DNA from: Candidatus Rokuibacteriota bacterium
Lineage (GTDB): Bacteria > Methylomirabilota > Methylomirabilia > Rokubacteriales > CSP1-6
DNA length: 64,000 bases
Assembly (NCBI GenBank): GCA_003220685.1
Contig: QHTE01000047.1
Coordinates: 74,565-138,564 of the forward strand
Reading direction: 5' to 3'
In this document: in pieces, positions 1 to 8,530 of the stretch
Layout of the letters: each line of letters opens with the position of its first letter
How positions within the stretch are numbered: the first letter of the stretch is position 1
Position numbers and translations under genes: made by a program
Notes under the pieces: generated by a model
What the model was told of the DNA's origin: nothing
The model's input: the letters and a program-made list of their open reading frames with translations, nothing else
The model's database searches: none

Positions 1-130
1 CGCGCACGCGCTCGCCGCCCACCGCCTCGACGAGCGCCTTGAGGTCCGTCGAGGTCGCGACCACGTCCAGCACGCCGCCGCCCCACGCCGGGGCCGCGGC
101 GAGCAGGACGAGGGCGAGCGCCCGGAGCAC
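1..130 (-). CDS. Metal ABC transporter substrate-binding protein (ZnuA/TroA-like), N-terminus only
   Basis: Partial gene running off the left edge; about 43 codons are visible. It opens with a GTG directly after the TAG of the amidase gene, with no gap. The translation is a signal peptide (VLRALALVLLAAAPAWG) followed by LDVVATSTDLKALVEAVGG, the usual first strand and helix of zinc/manganese cluster A-I binding proteins (VVATTTDLADLVRAVGG-like). The metal-binding histidines lie outside the window, so specificity cannot be judged. The immediate junction suggests co-transcription with the amidase. Confidence 0.6.
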   Translation of the reverse strand, partial: MLRALALVLLAAAPAWGGGVLDVVATSTDLKALVEAVGGERVR

Positions 131-1255
131 CTACGATTTCTTGCCGAAGATCGACTTCGGGATCATGCAGTGGACGCCCTTGCGCACATCCACGACCTGC
201 GACACGCGGCAGTCGGCGGCCATCGAGCTCAGGGAGTAGGCCTCGTAGCGACTCAGCGGCACCAGCTTCTGCTGCTCGAGGAAGTCGACGGCCTCCCGCA
301 CCGCGTTGACCATCGCCTTGTTCAGATCCTCGTCGAAGCCGGTCGTGATCCAGTGGGTCGGGGTCTCGATCCGTGGCCACTCGAGCTTCATGTCCTTGCG
401 CACGATGAGTTGCAGAGCGATCTCGCGATATGCGCACTCGAGCGCCGTCAGATTCACCTCACCGTTGCCCTGCCGGCAGTGCGAGTCGCCCGTCCACACG
501 AGCCCGCCCTTGAGGAAGATCGGAATGAAGATCCGGGCGCCCTCCTGCAGCTCGTTGATGTCCATGTTCGAGCCGTTCTTCCACGGCCGGAGCGTGGAGA
601 CCGGCGCCATCGGATCCGTCGAGCCGCCCTTGCGCGGCGAGGGGTCGTTCGGATCGATTCCGACCGCGAGCGTGCCGGGGAAGGGCTTGAGGTCGAGCGT
701 GATCCCTGGCTTGAACTCCGCCTGCCGCTTCTTGAGATCCAGGGTGAAGAACTTCACGAACCCGTCAGGCATCTCCGGCGCGAGCGCGCCGATCGTCGGG
801 AAGTCCTTACCGGGAAGGTTGAAGTTGATCCCGAACGGCTTGGGCACGATCTTGACGATCCGGATCTCCATCACGTCGCCGGGCTCGGCGCCGTTGACGT
901 AGATGGGGCCGGTCATCGAGTGCGGGCCTCCGCCCGGATTGGCGCGCCGCAGCGCGACGATCTCCTCGATCGTGATCCCCGGACGCACCTTGTCGTGGGA
1001 GTGCATCATCGTCTCGACCGAGACCGTGTCGCCCGAGTCGACGGTGAGCTTCGGCGGCTCCTTCGGATCGAGCCAGCCCCACTGCACGGTCTCGAGCGTC
1101 GCCGCGAGTGAGTGCCGCTTGCCGATGGCCGGTGCGGCCGCGCTCTTCTTCGCGTCGCCGGCCTGCTGCGCCAAGGCGTAGAAAGCGGCCGTGAGCATCA
1201 GCACGAGAGCGGCCGATGCCGTGAGGACATGCTTTCTCGAACCCATCGCTCCCAT
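131..1255 (-). CDS. Acetamidase/formamidase family protein, exported
   Basis: 374 aa from the ATG at 1255, chosen because AAAGGAGA lies six bases upstream; an upstream GTG at 1294 would add 13 residues without a ribosome site. The N-terminus is a signal peptide (hydrophobic LTASAALVLMLTAAF, then ALAQ). The FmdA/AmdA fold follows: GPHSMTGP near residue 110 and GDSHCRQGNGEV near 256, the conserved metal and active-site region. Family members hydrolyse formamide, acetamide or short amides to ammonia and acid. Most are cytoplasmic; a signal peptide points to a periplasmic enzyme. The substrate cannot be told from sequence. Confidence 0.85.
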   Translation of the reverse strand: MGAMGSRKHVLTASAALVLMLTAAFYALAQQAGDAKKSAAAPAIGKRHSLAATLETVQWGWLDPKEPPKLTVDSGDTVSVETMMHSHDKVRPGITIEEIVALRRANPGGGPHSMTGPIYVNGAEPGDVMEIRIVKIVPKPFGINFNLPGKDFPTIGALAPEMPDGFVKFFTLDLKKRQAEFKPGITLDLKPFPGTLAVGIDPNDPSPRKGGSTDPMAPVSTLRPWKNGSNMDINELQEGARIFIPIFLKGGLVWTGDSHCRQGNGEVNLTALECAYREIALQLIVRKDMKLEWPRIETPTHWITTGFDEDLNKAMVNAVREAVDFLEQQKLVPLSRYEAYSLSSMAADCRVSQVVDVRKGVHCMIPKSIFGKKS

Positions 1256-1345
1256 CGCGCGTCTCCTTTCGAACCGAGGCTCGGGGGCGCGCAATGATCC
1301 GGCGGAAGTGCCGGAGTCGTCAAGGGGAGCGGAGTCGGGAGCCGA

Positions 1346-1624
1346 CTAGATGACGAGGAGGACGACGCCCCAGGCGGCGACGAGCGTGGCCATGAGCAGG
1401 CGGCTCAGCAGGCGGAGGCGGGACCGTTTTCTCGCGAGGGGAGCGCCCTGCGCGTCGGAGCGATCGCGCAGGCGCTCACCCTCGGCACGGCTCGAGCCGA
1501 CGCCGTGCTGGTTCGAACCGATCGCGACGACGAGATCGCTGTGCGGGAACGTGACCTTCAGGAGGTCCAGCCGATCGACGACGGACGCACCCTGGTCCGG
1601 GTGCTGCCGATCCGAGAGCCACAT
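1346..1624 (-). CDS. Small hypothetical protein with C-terminal membrane segment
   Basis: 92 aa, starting three bases after the glycosyltransferase stop and so apparently coupled to it. The N-terminal 60 residues are charged and unremarkable. The C-terminus has a basic stretch (KRSRLRLLSRL) followed by a single hydrophobic helix (MATLVAAWGVVLLVI) ending at the stop, like a tail anchor. I do not recognise a family. It could be spurious: the region is highly GC-rich and open in other frames. The main support is its tight spacing and the helix-after-basic pattern. Confidence 0.4.
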   Translation of the reverse strand: MWLSDRQHPDQGASVVDRLDLLKVTFPHSDLVVAIGSNQHGVGSSRAEGERLRDRSDAQGAPLARKRSRLRLLSRLLMATLVAAWGVVLLVI

Positions 1625-1627
1625 GGC

Positions 1628-2467
1628 TCAGCGTCCCAGGGCGGGAACGGGCCGACGATCGGCGGTCCGGCGAGGCGCCGTCGGAGCCGGCTGAAGCCGC
1701 GTGTATCGCCCGCGGAGGCTGTCGAACGCCCGCGAGTGCCGCACACCGCGCCGGTGGAGGCTGAAGCGAGCGAGCAGCGAGAGGATGCGCAGACCGTAGA
1801 CGGTCGAGGCCGTGAAGCTCGCCGACGAGGCTTCGGGGAAGTATCGCGTCGGCACCGCGATCTCGGCGATCCGGTAGCCGGCGGCGACGATCTGAGCGAC
1901 GATCTGCTGATCGAAGATGAAGCTGTCCGAGTTCAGCGCGAGATTGACGGTCTCCAGCACATCCCGGCGGAAGGCGCGGTAGCCCGTGTGGAACTCGGAG
2001 AGCGACAGATCGAACGTCCGGTTCTCGAGGTTCGTGAGGAAGCGGTTCGAGAAGTACTTCCACCAAGGCATCCCCTGGGCCAGCGCCGAACCGCTCTTCA
2101 ATCGCGAGCCGAACACGACGTCGGCCTCCCCACGGACGATCGGATCGATGATCTGCGGGACCAGCCGCGGATCGTACTGATAGTCGGGATGGACCATCAC
2201 CACGATGTCCGCCCCCGCTCGCAGCGCCTCCGCGTAGCACGTCTTCTGGTTCGCGCCGTAGCCGTAGTTCCGGTTGTGCACGAAGATCTCGAGGCCGAGC
2301 TGCCGCGCGACCTCGAGCGTTCCATCGGTGGACCCATCGTCCACCAGGATCACGAGGCTCACCGTGTCCTTCGGCAGCTCCTCGTATGTGAGACGGAGCG
2401 TGCGCCCCGCGTTGTAGGCCGGCATCACGACCACGACTTTCTCTGACGTCCGCATGGGGCCACCCAT
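1628..2467 (-). CDS. Family 2 glycosyltransferase (dolichyl-phosphate-mannose-synthase-like)
   Basis: 279 aa from the ATG at 2467. The GTG at 2510-2512 and the ATG at 2453-2455 are alternatives; the last places VVVVMPAYNAGRTL closest to the N-terminus as in relatives. GT-A signatures are present: DDGSTDGT (43-50), YGYGANQKTCY (68-78) and the metal-binding HPDYQYD region (93-99), then FHTGYRAFRRDVL. No C-terminal membrane helices are seen, so it resembles soluble DPM1/GT2 enzymes that transfer a sugar from a nucleotide donor to a lipid carrier or glycan. The last 35 residues are arginine/proline-rich and poorly conserved-looking. Confidence 0.85.
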   Translation of the reverse strand: MGGPMRTSEKVVVVMPAYNAGRTLRLTYEELPKDTVSLVILVDDGSTDGTLEVARQLGLEIFVHNRNYGYGANQKTCYAEALRAGADIVVMVHPDYQYDPRLVPQIIDPIVRGEADVVFGSRLKSGSALAQGMPWWKYFSNRFLTNLENRTFDLSLSEFHTGYRAFRRDVLETVNLALNSDSFIFDQQIVAQIVAAGYRIAEIAVPTRYFPEASSASFTASTVYGLRILSLLARFSLHRRGVRHSRAFDSLRGRYTRLQPAPTAPRRTADRRPVPALGR

Positions 2468-2556
2468 GTGCAGCCGCGATGCCAGTCCGCGTGTCGTCAG
2501 AATCTCGCGCACTTGCGGCGCAGCGCCGCGATATCCGGATCCTTTCGCGACAAAAA

Positions 2557-2586
2557 ATCGTAGCCGGGCCTGACGAGAATTGTCAG
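2557..2586 (-). promoter_or_regulatory. Possible sigma70 promoter and inverted repeat upstream of the glycosyltransferase
   Basis: On the minus strand CTGACA (2581-2586) and TACGAT (2557-2562) are separated by 18 bases. The -35 box overlaps an inverted repeat CTGAC-N7-GTCAG (2570-2586) in the divergent gap, which could bind a regulator. No supporting data beyond the motif match. Confidence 0.3.
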
Positions 2587-2621
2587 AGGCGTCCCATTGA
2601 GCGCAGGCGTAGCCTGAGGTG

Positions 2622-2734
2622 GTGCGCGCCGCAGGCCGTCGCGGGGCTGGGCCCCGGCGGCCGAGGGGCGCCCTATAGAGTTGGTGCGCGCCGCAGGCCG
2701 TCGCGGGGCTGGGGCCCCGGCGGCCGAGGCGCGT
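2622..2734. repeat. Two tandem copies of a 62-bp hairpin repeat
   Basis: Copies at 2622-2672 and 2684-2734. Each reads GCGCGCC, GCA, GGCCG, TC, GC-GGGGC, loop TGG(G), GCCCC-GG, CGGCC, GA, then GGCGCGT-like. The middle arm GGCCG pairs with CGGCC and the inner GGGGC with GCCCC. The same architecture recurs at 9.7, 50.4 and 54.4 kb with a different middle stem. It fills most of the gap between the divergent glycosyltransferase and acyl-CoA dehydrogenase genes. Confidence 0.8.
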
Positions 2735-2744
2735 CTAGAACTAA

Positions 2745-3890
2745 ATGGGCGGCGACTTCTATCTGACGGCGGAGCAGCGCGAGATGCGCGACCTGGTGCG
2801 TGCGATGGCGCGCGAGCGGATCGCGCCGCTGGCCGCCCACGTCGACGAGGCCGAGGCCTACCCGGACGAGTCCCTGAAGCTCCTGGGCGACCAGGGGCTC
2901 ATGGGACTCTACATCCCCGAGGCTTATGGCGGGACGGACATGGGGACCCTCGCCTTCTGCCTTGCCGTCGAGGAGATCGCGTGGGCCTGCGCCTCCTCAG
3001 CGACCATCTATCTCGTCCAGTACGCGGGCGGCTGGCCGATCGTCGCCGCGGGCACCGAGGAGCAGAAGCGACGCTATCTACCCCGGCTCGCTTCCGGTGA
3101 GATCACGGCGGCCTTCTCGCTCTCGGAGCCCGGAGCCGGTTCCGATGCGGCGGCGATCTCGACGCGCGCCGTCCGCAAGGGCGACCGCTACGTCCTCAAC
3201 GGCGTCAAGCTCTGGGTGTCGAACGGGAGCAAGGCATCGGTCATCACGCTCTTCGCGACCGTCGACAAGGGGCGCGGCAAGGGCGGCGTCACCGCGTTCC
3301 TCATCGAGCCCACGTTCCCCGGATTCGCCGTCGGCAAGCTCGAACGCAAGCTCGGGATCCGCGGGTCGCCTACCGCCGCGCTCCACCTCTCCGATTGCGA
3401 AGTGCCCGTCGAGAACCGCCTGGGCGAGGAAGGCGAGGGCTACAAGATCGCGCTCAGCGTCCTCGACGGCTCGCGGCCGGCGGTCGGCGCCGAGGCGGTC
3501 GGGATCGGGCAGGCCGCGCTCGACGCCTCGGTGGCTTACGCTAAGGAGCGCCAGCAGTTCGGCCAGCCGATCGGCGCCTTCCAGGGCATCCAGTTCATGC
3601 TGGCCGACATGGCGATGGCGGTGCACGGTTCGCGGCTGCTCGTCCATCACGCGGCGGCGCTGGTCGATCGCGGCGCCCCTGCGGCCCTCGAATCGTCGAT
3701 GGCGAAGTGTTTCGCCGGCGACACCGCAATGAAGGTCGCGACCGATGCCGTGCAGATCTTCGGCGGCTACGGCTACACGCGCGAGTATCCCGTCGAGCGC
3801 TTCATGCGCGACGCAAAGATCACCCAGATCTACGAGGGCACCAACCAGATCCAGCGCGTGGTGATCGCCCGCGAGCTGACCCGCCGATGA
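2745..3890 (+). CDS. Acyl-CoA dehydrogenase
   Basis: 381 aa, full family length. The N-terminal helical domain begins FYLTAEQREMRDLVRAMARERI; the flavin-binding SLSEPGAGSDAAAI segment is near residue 125 and the C-terminal helix carries [10 protein letters not shown] with the catalytic glutamate near residue 364. It introduces a 2,3 double bond into an acyl-CoA and passes electrons to ETF (EtfBA are encoded at 35.6-37.3 kb). It has no obvious Shine-Dalgarno; the ATG follows a GTCTAGAAC motif by three bases. Chain-length preference is unknown. It is closely similar to the dehydrogenase at 27.6 kb. Confidence 0.93.
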   Translation: MGGDFYLTAEQREMRDLVRAMARERIAPLAAHVDEAEAYPDESLKLLGDQGLMGLYIPEAYGGTDMGTLAFCLAVEEIAWACASSATIYLVQYAGGWPIVAAGTEEQKRRYLPRLASGEITAAFSLSEPGAGSDAAAISTRAVRKGDRYVLNGVKLWVSNGSKASVITLFATVDKGRGKGGVTAFLIEPTFPGFAVGKLERKLGIRGSPTAALHLSDCEVPVENRLGEEGEGYKIALSVLDGSRPAVGAEAVGIGQAALDASVAYAKERQQFGQPIGAFQGIQFMLADMAMAVHGSRLLVHHAAALVDRGAPAALESSMAKCFAGDTAMKVATDAVQIFGGYGYTREYPVERFMRDAKITQIYEGTNQIQRVVIARELTRR

Positions 3891-3952
3891 GCGACCGCTC
3901 GAGCGACGCGCGCCGTTTTCCCACCGATTAGCCGTACTGGACCAACAGATCA

Positions 3953-3988
3953 TTGACGCCGCCTGCCTGTGGTGGTACGTGTCTAGAC
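3953..3988 (+). promoter_or_regulatory. Possible promoter and HutC-type operator ahead of gntR/hyuAB
   Basis: TTGACG (3953-3958) lies 17 bases before a weak -10 (TACGTG, 3976-3981). The palindrome GTCTAGAC (3981-3988) fits the published HutC-subfamily consensus GTMTAKAC and would sit at the promoter core, so the regulator encoded just downstream may repress itself and the hyuAB run. The operator match is the stronger part; the -10 is poor. Confidence 0.45.
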
Positions 3989-4014
3989 ATCCTGACAGCA
4001 GGAGGGCCGCTCCT

Positions 4015-4740
4015 TTGAATTATCGTCCCGGCATTCCCCGCTATCTGCAGATCGCCGACTCCATCCGTCACGAGCTCCGCGACGAAGGCGAGCGGATCGC
4101 GTCCGAGCACGCACTCTGCGCGCGCTTCAAGGTGAGCCGCCCCACCATCCGGCAGGCCCTCGAAGTCCTCGTCCAGGAAGGGCGGCTGTACCGCCACGCC
4201 GGCCGGGGGACGTTCGCGACACCCGCCGCCGGCGGCGACCGCAAGCTCCGGGTGATCGGCTCGGTCGGGGACATGATGGCGCTGGGCGACGAGACCTGGT
4301 TCAAGTTCGTCTCGCGCGAGGTCGTGCTCCTGCCGGCGAACATCGCCCAGGCGCTCCGCCTGCCGCCGCGCTCCTCGGCCTACTGCATCGTCGGTGTGCG
4401 GCATGCCGAGACCGGGCCGTTCCAGCACGTCACCGCCTACATGCCGCTGACGATCGGCAACGCGCTCTCCGACGAAGACCTCTCCAAGACCTCGCTGATC
4501 GGCGCCATCGAGCGGCTGCTGGGCGTGCCGATCAAGCTCATGGAGCAGGTGGTGGACGCCGCGCTCGCGCCGCGCCAGATCGCCGAGCTCTTGCAGGTCC
4601 GCGCTCGGTCCCCGCTGCTCTTCTTCGAGCGCACGTACTTCGCCCTGAGCGGCGAGCCCGTCGAGCACACGATCACGTGGCAGACCGGCCGCCGCTATCC
4701 GTACCGCATCGTACTCTCGCGCGGGGAGCGCCGGAACTGA
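4015..4740 (+). CDS. GntR family transcriptional regulator, HutC/UTRA type
   Basis: 241 aa from the TTG at 4015, preceded by GGAGG nine bases upstream. A GTG at 3979 is in frame, but using it would place the GTCTAGAC operator inside the coding region. The winged helix-turn-helix covers residues 5-70 (YLQIADSIRHEL, then FKVSRPTIRQALEVL and GRGTFATP). A UTRA ligand domain follows to about 235, ending FERTYFALSGEPVEHTITW. HutC-type regulators bind small acids or sugars and release DNA. The gene overlaps the start of hyuA, so control of hydantoin/oxoproline-type catabolism is the natural inference. Confidence 0.88.
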   Translation: MNYRPGIPRYLQIADSIRHELRDEGERIASEHALCARFKVSRPTIRQALEVLVQEGRLYRHAGRGTFATPAAGGDRKLRVIGSVGDMMALGDETWFKFVSREVVLLPANIAQALRLPPRSSAYCIVGVRHAETGPFQHVTAYMPLTIGNALSDEDLSKTSLIGAIERLLGVPIKLMEQVVDAALAPRQIAELLQVRARSPLLFFERTYFALSGEPVEHTITWQTGRRYPYRIVLSRGERRN

Positions 4741-6809
4741 CCGCCTATCGCGTCGGGTTCGACGTCGGCGGGACGTTCACGGACTTCGTCCTTCAATCGC
4801 CCTCCGGCGAGATCTCCACCGGCAAGCGGCTCACGACCTATCCCGATCCCTCGGAGGCGTGCCTGGCCGGCCTCGAGGCGCTGCTGGCGCAGGCCGGCGT
4901 CCCTTGGCCCGACGTCGCGCAGGCGGTCCACGGCACGACGCTCGGCTCCAACGTCGTCATCGAGCGCAAGGCGCGCGGGGTCGGGCTCCTGACGACCCGC
5001 GGCTTTCGCGACGTGCTCATCATCGGGCGCGAGAAGCGCTACCAGGTCTACGACCTCCAGATCGAGAAGCCTCCCGCGCTGATCCCGCGCCGGCTCATCG
5101 GCGAGGTCACCGAGCGGATCCTTGCCGACGGCACCGTGCGGACGCCGCTCGACGAGGACGACGCGCGCCGGGCGATTCGGGAGCTGGTCGCGGGCGGCGT
5201 GACCACGCTCGCGGTGTGTCTGCTCCACGCGTACCTGAACCCCTCTCACGAGCGGCGCGTCGGCGCTCTGGTCGCCGAGGTGGCGCCGCACGTGACCGTC
5301 ACGCTCTCGCACGAGGTCTCGCCGACATTCCGGGAATACGAGCGGACGTTGACGACCGTCGTGAACGCCTACGTGATGTCGACCGTGCGCGAGTACCTCC
5401 GCGGCCTCGCGACGGCGATGAGCCGGCGCGGCTACCGCGGTCGGCTCTTCGTGATGCAGTCCTCCGGCGGCATCGCGACCGCCGAGGCGATGCAGCGCTA
5501 TCCGGTCCGGATGATCGAGTCCGGCCCGGCCGCCGGCGCGCTGATGGCGGCTGCCTACGGCGAGCTCACCGGCCATCGCGACCTCATCGCGTTCGACATG
5601 GGTGGTACCACTGCCAAGCTCGCGCTCATCGAGAAGGGCCAACCCGCGACGACGACGGCCTTCGAGCTCCACCGCGTGAACAACGCGCCCGGGAGCGGGC
5701 TGCCGATGAACATCCAGGCGATCGACCTCGTCGAGATCGGCGCCGGAGGCGGCTCGATCGCGCGGGCCAGGCTCGGCGTGATCGCGGTCGGGCCGGAGAG
5801 CGCGTCGTCGACCCCCGGGCCGGTCTGCTACGGGCGCGGGGGCGCGGAGCCGACCGTGACCGATGCCGACGTCGTGCTCGGCTACATCAATCCCGACTAT
5901 TTCGCGGGGGGCTCGATCACGCTGCAGCCCGGCGCCGCGGCGCGCGCCATCGAGGAGCGTGTAGCGCGCCCCCTCGGGCTGTCGCTCGAGGACGCGGCGT
6001 GGGGCATCCACACGATCGTCAACACGAACATGGAGCTGGCGACGCGGGTGGTGTCGATCGAGCGCGGACGCGATCCGCGCGATCTGACGCTTGTCGCCTT
6101 CGGCGGCTCCGGCCCCGTCCACGGCTGCCGGCTCGCGCAGGCGCTGGGAATCCCGCGGATCGTCCTGCCGGCCTCGGCGGGGGTGACGGCGGCCATCGGC
6201 CTGCTCGCCGCCGAGGTGAAGTTCGACGTCGCGCGCACGCACGTGTGCCGTCTCGACCTCGTGCGCGGCGCCTCGCTCGAGACGATGTACGACGAGATGA
6301 GCGCCCAGGCGATTGCGGTCGTCCAGGAATCCGCGGTGACCGGCGAAGTGAAGGTCACGCGCTCGGCCGACGCCCGCTACGTCGGCCAGGGCTACGAAGT
6401 CACGGTGCCGGTGCCCGCCGGGCGGCTCGACCCGGCCGCGCTCGACCGCGTGCGCGCGAGCTTCCACGAGATCTACGCCGCCCGCTACGGGTACGCGAAC
6501 CCGGGCGAGCCGGTCGAGGTGGTCACGTGGAAGCTCTCGGCCGCGGGCGGCTCCCCGCACATCGCGCTCGCCAAAGCCGCCGCCGGCGCGGCGGACGCGC
6601 GCCGCAAGGCGACGCGTCGCGCGTACTTCCCCGAGGCGCGCGGCTACACCGACACGCCCGTCTACGATCGCTACGCGCTCGCGGCCGGCACGTCGCTGAC
6701 CGGGCCGGCGATCGTCGAGGAGCGCGAGTCGACGACCGTCCTGCCTCCGGGCGTGACGGCCACGGTCGACGAGTACGCGAACCTGATCGCGGAGACGAGG
6801 CCGTCGTGA
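4677..6809 (+). CDS. hyuA: Hydantoinase/oxoprolinase family protein, subunit A
   Basis: 710 aa if the GTG at 4677 is used, which overlaps the regulator by 64 bases. A CTG at 4737 with GGGGAG eight bases upstream would give a protein beginning TAYRVGFDVGGTFTDFVL, the usual N-terminus for this family, and may be the true start. Sugar-kinase-like ATPase motifs are visible: DVGGTFTD, FDMGGTTAKLAL, EIGAGGGSIA and AFGGSGPVHG. HyuA acts with HyuB in ATP-dependent opening of hydantoins or 5-oxoproline, or in related carboxylases such as acetophenone or acetone carboxylase. No third carboxylase subunit is present, favouring a hydantoinase-type role. Confidence 0.9.
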   Translation: MADRPPLSVPHRTLARGAPELTAYRVGFDVGGTFTDFVLQSPSGEISTGKRLTTYPDPSEACLAGLEALLAQAGVPWPDVAQAVHGTTLGSNVVIERKARGVGLLTTRGFRDVLIIGREKRYQVYDLQIEKPPALIPRRLIGEVTERILADGTVRTPLDEDDARRAIRELVAGGVTTLAVCLLHAYLNPSHERRVGALVAEVAPHVTVTLSHEVSPTFREYERTLTTVVNAYVMSTVREYLRGLATAMSRRGYRGRLFVMQSSGGIATAEAMQRYPVRMIESGPAAGALMAAAYGELTGHRDLIAFDMGGTTAKLALIEKGQPATTTAFELHRVNNAPGSGLPMNIQAIDLVEIGAGGGSIARARLGVIAVGPESASSTPGPVCYGRGGAEPTVTDADVVLGYINPDYFAGGSITLQPGAAARAIEERVARPLGLSLEDAAWGIHTIVNTNMELATRVVSIERGRDPRDLTLVAFGGSGPVHGCRLAQALGIPRIVLPASAGVTAAIGLLAAEVKFDVARTHVCRLDLVRGASLETMYDEMSAQAIAVVQESAVTGEVKVTRSADARYVGQGYEVTVPVPAGRLDPAALDRVRASFHEIYAARYGYANPGEPVEVVTWKLSAAGGSPHIALAKAAAGAADARRKATRRAYFPEARGYTDTPVYDRYALAAGTSLTGPAIVEERESTTVLPPGVTATVDEYANLIAETRPS

Positions 6810-8530
6810 GCCGGATCGATCCGATCACCCTCGGCGTCGTGTGGGGTGCGCTCCAGTCGATCGCCGTCGAGATCGGCACGACGGTGCACCGCACCGCGTA
6901 CTCGGAACAGGCACGCGAGGGTCAGGATTTCTCGGTCGCGGTCTTCGATCCGGCCGGGCGGATGGTGGCGCAAGGCCCCTATTCGCCCGGGCACATGGGC
7001 GCGATGTCCTTCGCCGTGCGGAACGCACTCGCGGCGCACCCGGTCGAGACCTTGCGGCCCGGCGACGCCATCCTCCTGAACGACCCGCTGCTCGGCTCCG
7101 GCCATCTTCCCGATTTCTTCATCACGCAGCCGGCGTTCCACGACGGCGCCCTCGTCGGCTTTGCCGTGAACATCCTGCACCACACCGACGTCGGAGGTCA
7201 GCGGCCCGGCAGCCAGGGGGTCGAGGGCATCTTCGACTATTTCCAGGAAGGCCTGCGCATCCCACCGACGAAAGTCTGGAAGGAGTACCAGGAGCAGGAG
7301 GGCATCGTCGGCATCATCGCGGCGAACACGCGCACGCCCGACAAGGTGCTGGGCGACCTCCGGGCGCAGCGGAGCGCGCTCCGCGTGGGCGAGCTCCGTT
7401 TACAAGAGCTGGCGGCGCGGTACGGCCGCGAGACGCTCCTGGCCGGCATGGACGAGATCGTCGCGCGTACCGAAGCGAACATGCGCGCCGCCATCGCGAC
7501 GATTCCGGACGGCGTCTATCGCTTCGAGGATTTCATGGATGACTACGGCCCCGGCACCGAGCCGCTGCGCGTCGCGGTCACGGTGACCGTGGACGGCAGC
7601 TCGATGGTCATCGACTACGAGGGCTCGAGCGCGCAGACCGCGTCGGGCATGAACTCCTACATCAACTACACGCGCTCATATTCGTACGCCGCGGTGAAGT
7701 GTCTCACGGACCCCTTGGGCCCGATGAACGAGGGCGCCTTGGGCCCGATCACCGTGAAGGCGCCCGAGGGCTCGTTCCTCAACCCCCGGCCGCCGGCCGG
7801 CGGGGGACCGCGCGCGATCATCTGCTACCGCACGTTCGAGTCGGTGCTGGGCGCGCTCGCGCCGGCGCTGCCGGACCGGGTCGCGGCGGCCGCCTCGCAC
7901 ATGGCGAATCCGACCTTCGGCGGCTGGGACCGCGCCCGCAAGCGGCGATTCGTCGCCTACGAGCTCGTGCTGTCCGGCACCGGCGCGCGCGCGACCCGCG
8001 ACGGCTGCGAGGCGATGTCGTGGGCGTTCAACGCCGCCAACATCCCGGTGGAGGCGCAGGAGGCCAACCAGCCGATCATCGTCGAGCGTTTCGAGCTGAT
8101 CGGCGATTCCGCCGGCGCCGGAAAATTCCGGGGCGGGTGCGGCGTCCGTCGCGACCTACGCCTGCTCGGCGACGAGGGCAAGCTGACGAATCTGTCGGAG
8201 CGCCAGAAGTTCGCGCCCTACGGCCTGCGCGGCGGCCGGTCCGGAAAGCTCGGCCGCACCGTCATCAATCCCGGGCCGGGGGAACAGGTCGTCCACGGCA
8301 AGCAGTCGCGCGAGTTCGCGTACGGCGACGTCGTCTCGTTCCAGCAGTCGGGCGCCGGCGGCTATGGCGATCCGTTCGAGCGCGACCCCCGGCGCGTGCT
8401 GGACGACGTCCTCGACGACTACGTGTCGGTCGAAGCGGCGCACCGCGACTACGGCGTCGTCATCGTCGGCACCGGCGTCGATCTCACGATCGATGAGGAC
8501 GCGACCTGCCTCGAACGGAGCCGGGCATGA
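6806..8530 (+). CDS. hyuB: Hydantoinase B/oxoprolinase family protein
   Basis: 574 aa, starting with a GTG whose last two bases begin the TGA of hyuA (GTGA), so translation is coupled. It opens IDPITLGVVWGALQSIAVEIG and contains the HyuB landmarks GDAILLNDPLLGSGHLPD, HHTDVGGQRPGS, the NPRPPAGGG region and a C-terminal SGAGGYGDPFERDP segment. It supplies the metal-binding hydrolytic half of the HyuAB complex. Full length and intact. Its end overlaps the next dehydrogenase start by four bases. Confidence 0.92.
   Translation: MSRIDPITLGVVWGALQSIAVEIGTTVHRTAYSEQAREGQDFSVAVFDPAGRMVAQGPYSPGHMGAMSFAVRNALAAHPVETLRPGDAILLNDPLLGSGHLPDFFITQPAFHDGALVGFAVNILHHTDVGGQRPGSQGVEGIFDYFQEGLRIPPTKVWKEYQEQEGIVGIIAANTRTPDKVLGDLRAQRSALRVGELRLQELAARYGRETLLAGMDEIVARTEANMRAAIATIPDGVYRFEDFMDDYGPGTEPLRVAVTVTVDGSSMVIDYEGSSAQTASGMNSYINYTRSYSYAAVKCLTDPLGPMNEGALGPITVKAPEGSFLNPRPPAGGGPRAIICYRTFESVLGALAPALPDRVAAAASHMANPTFGGWDRARKRRFVAYELVLSGTGARATRDGCEAMSWAFNAANIPVEAQEANQPIIVERFELIGDSAGAGKFRGGCGVRRDLRLLGDEGKLTNLSERQKFAPYGLRGGRSGKLGRTVINPGPGEQVVHGKQSREFAYGDVVSFQQSGAGGYGDPFERDPRRVLDDVLDDYVSVEAAHRDYGVVIVGTGVDLTIDEDATCLERSRA

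Noticed and set aside
4859..6805. A single long protein joining a shadow frame of hyuA to HyuB
   Set aside because: The upstream part is an out-of-frame reading of hyuA rich in Arg, Ala and Gly. HyuB begins at the GTG overlapping the hyuA stop.
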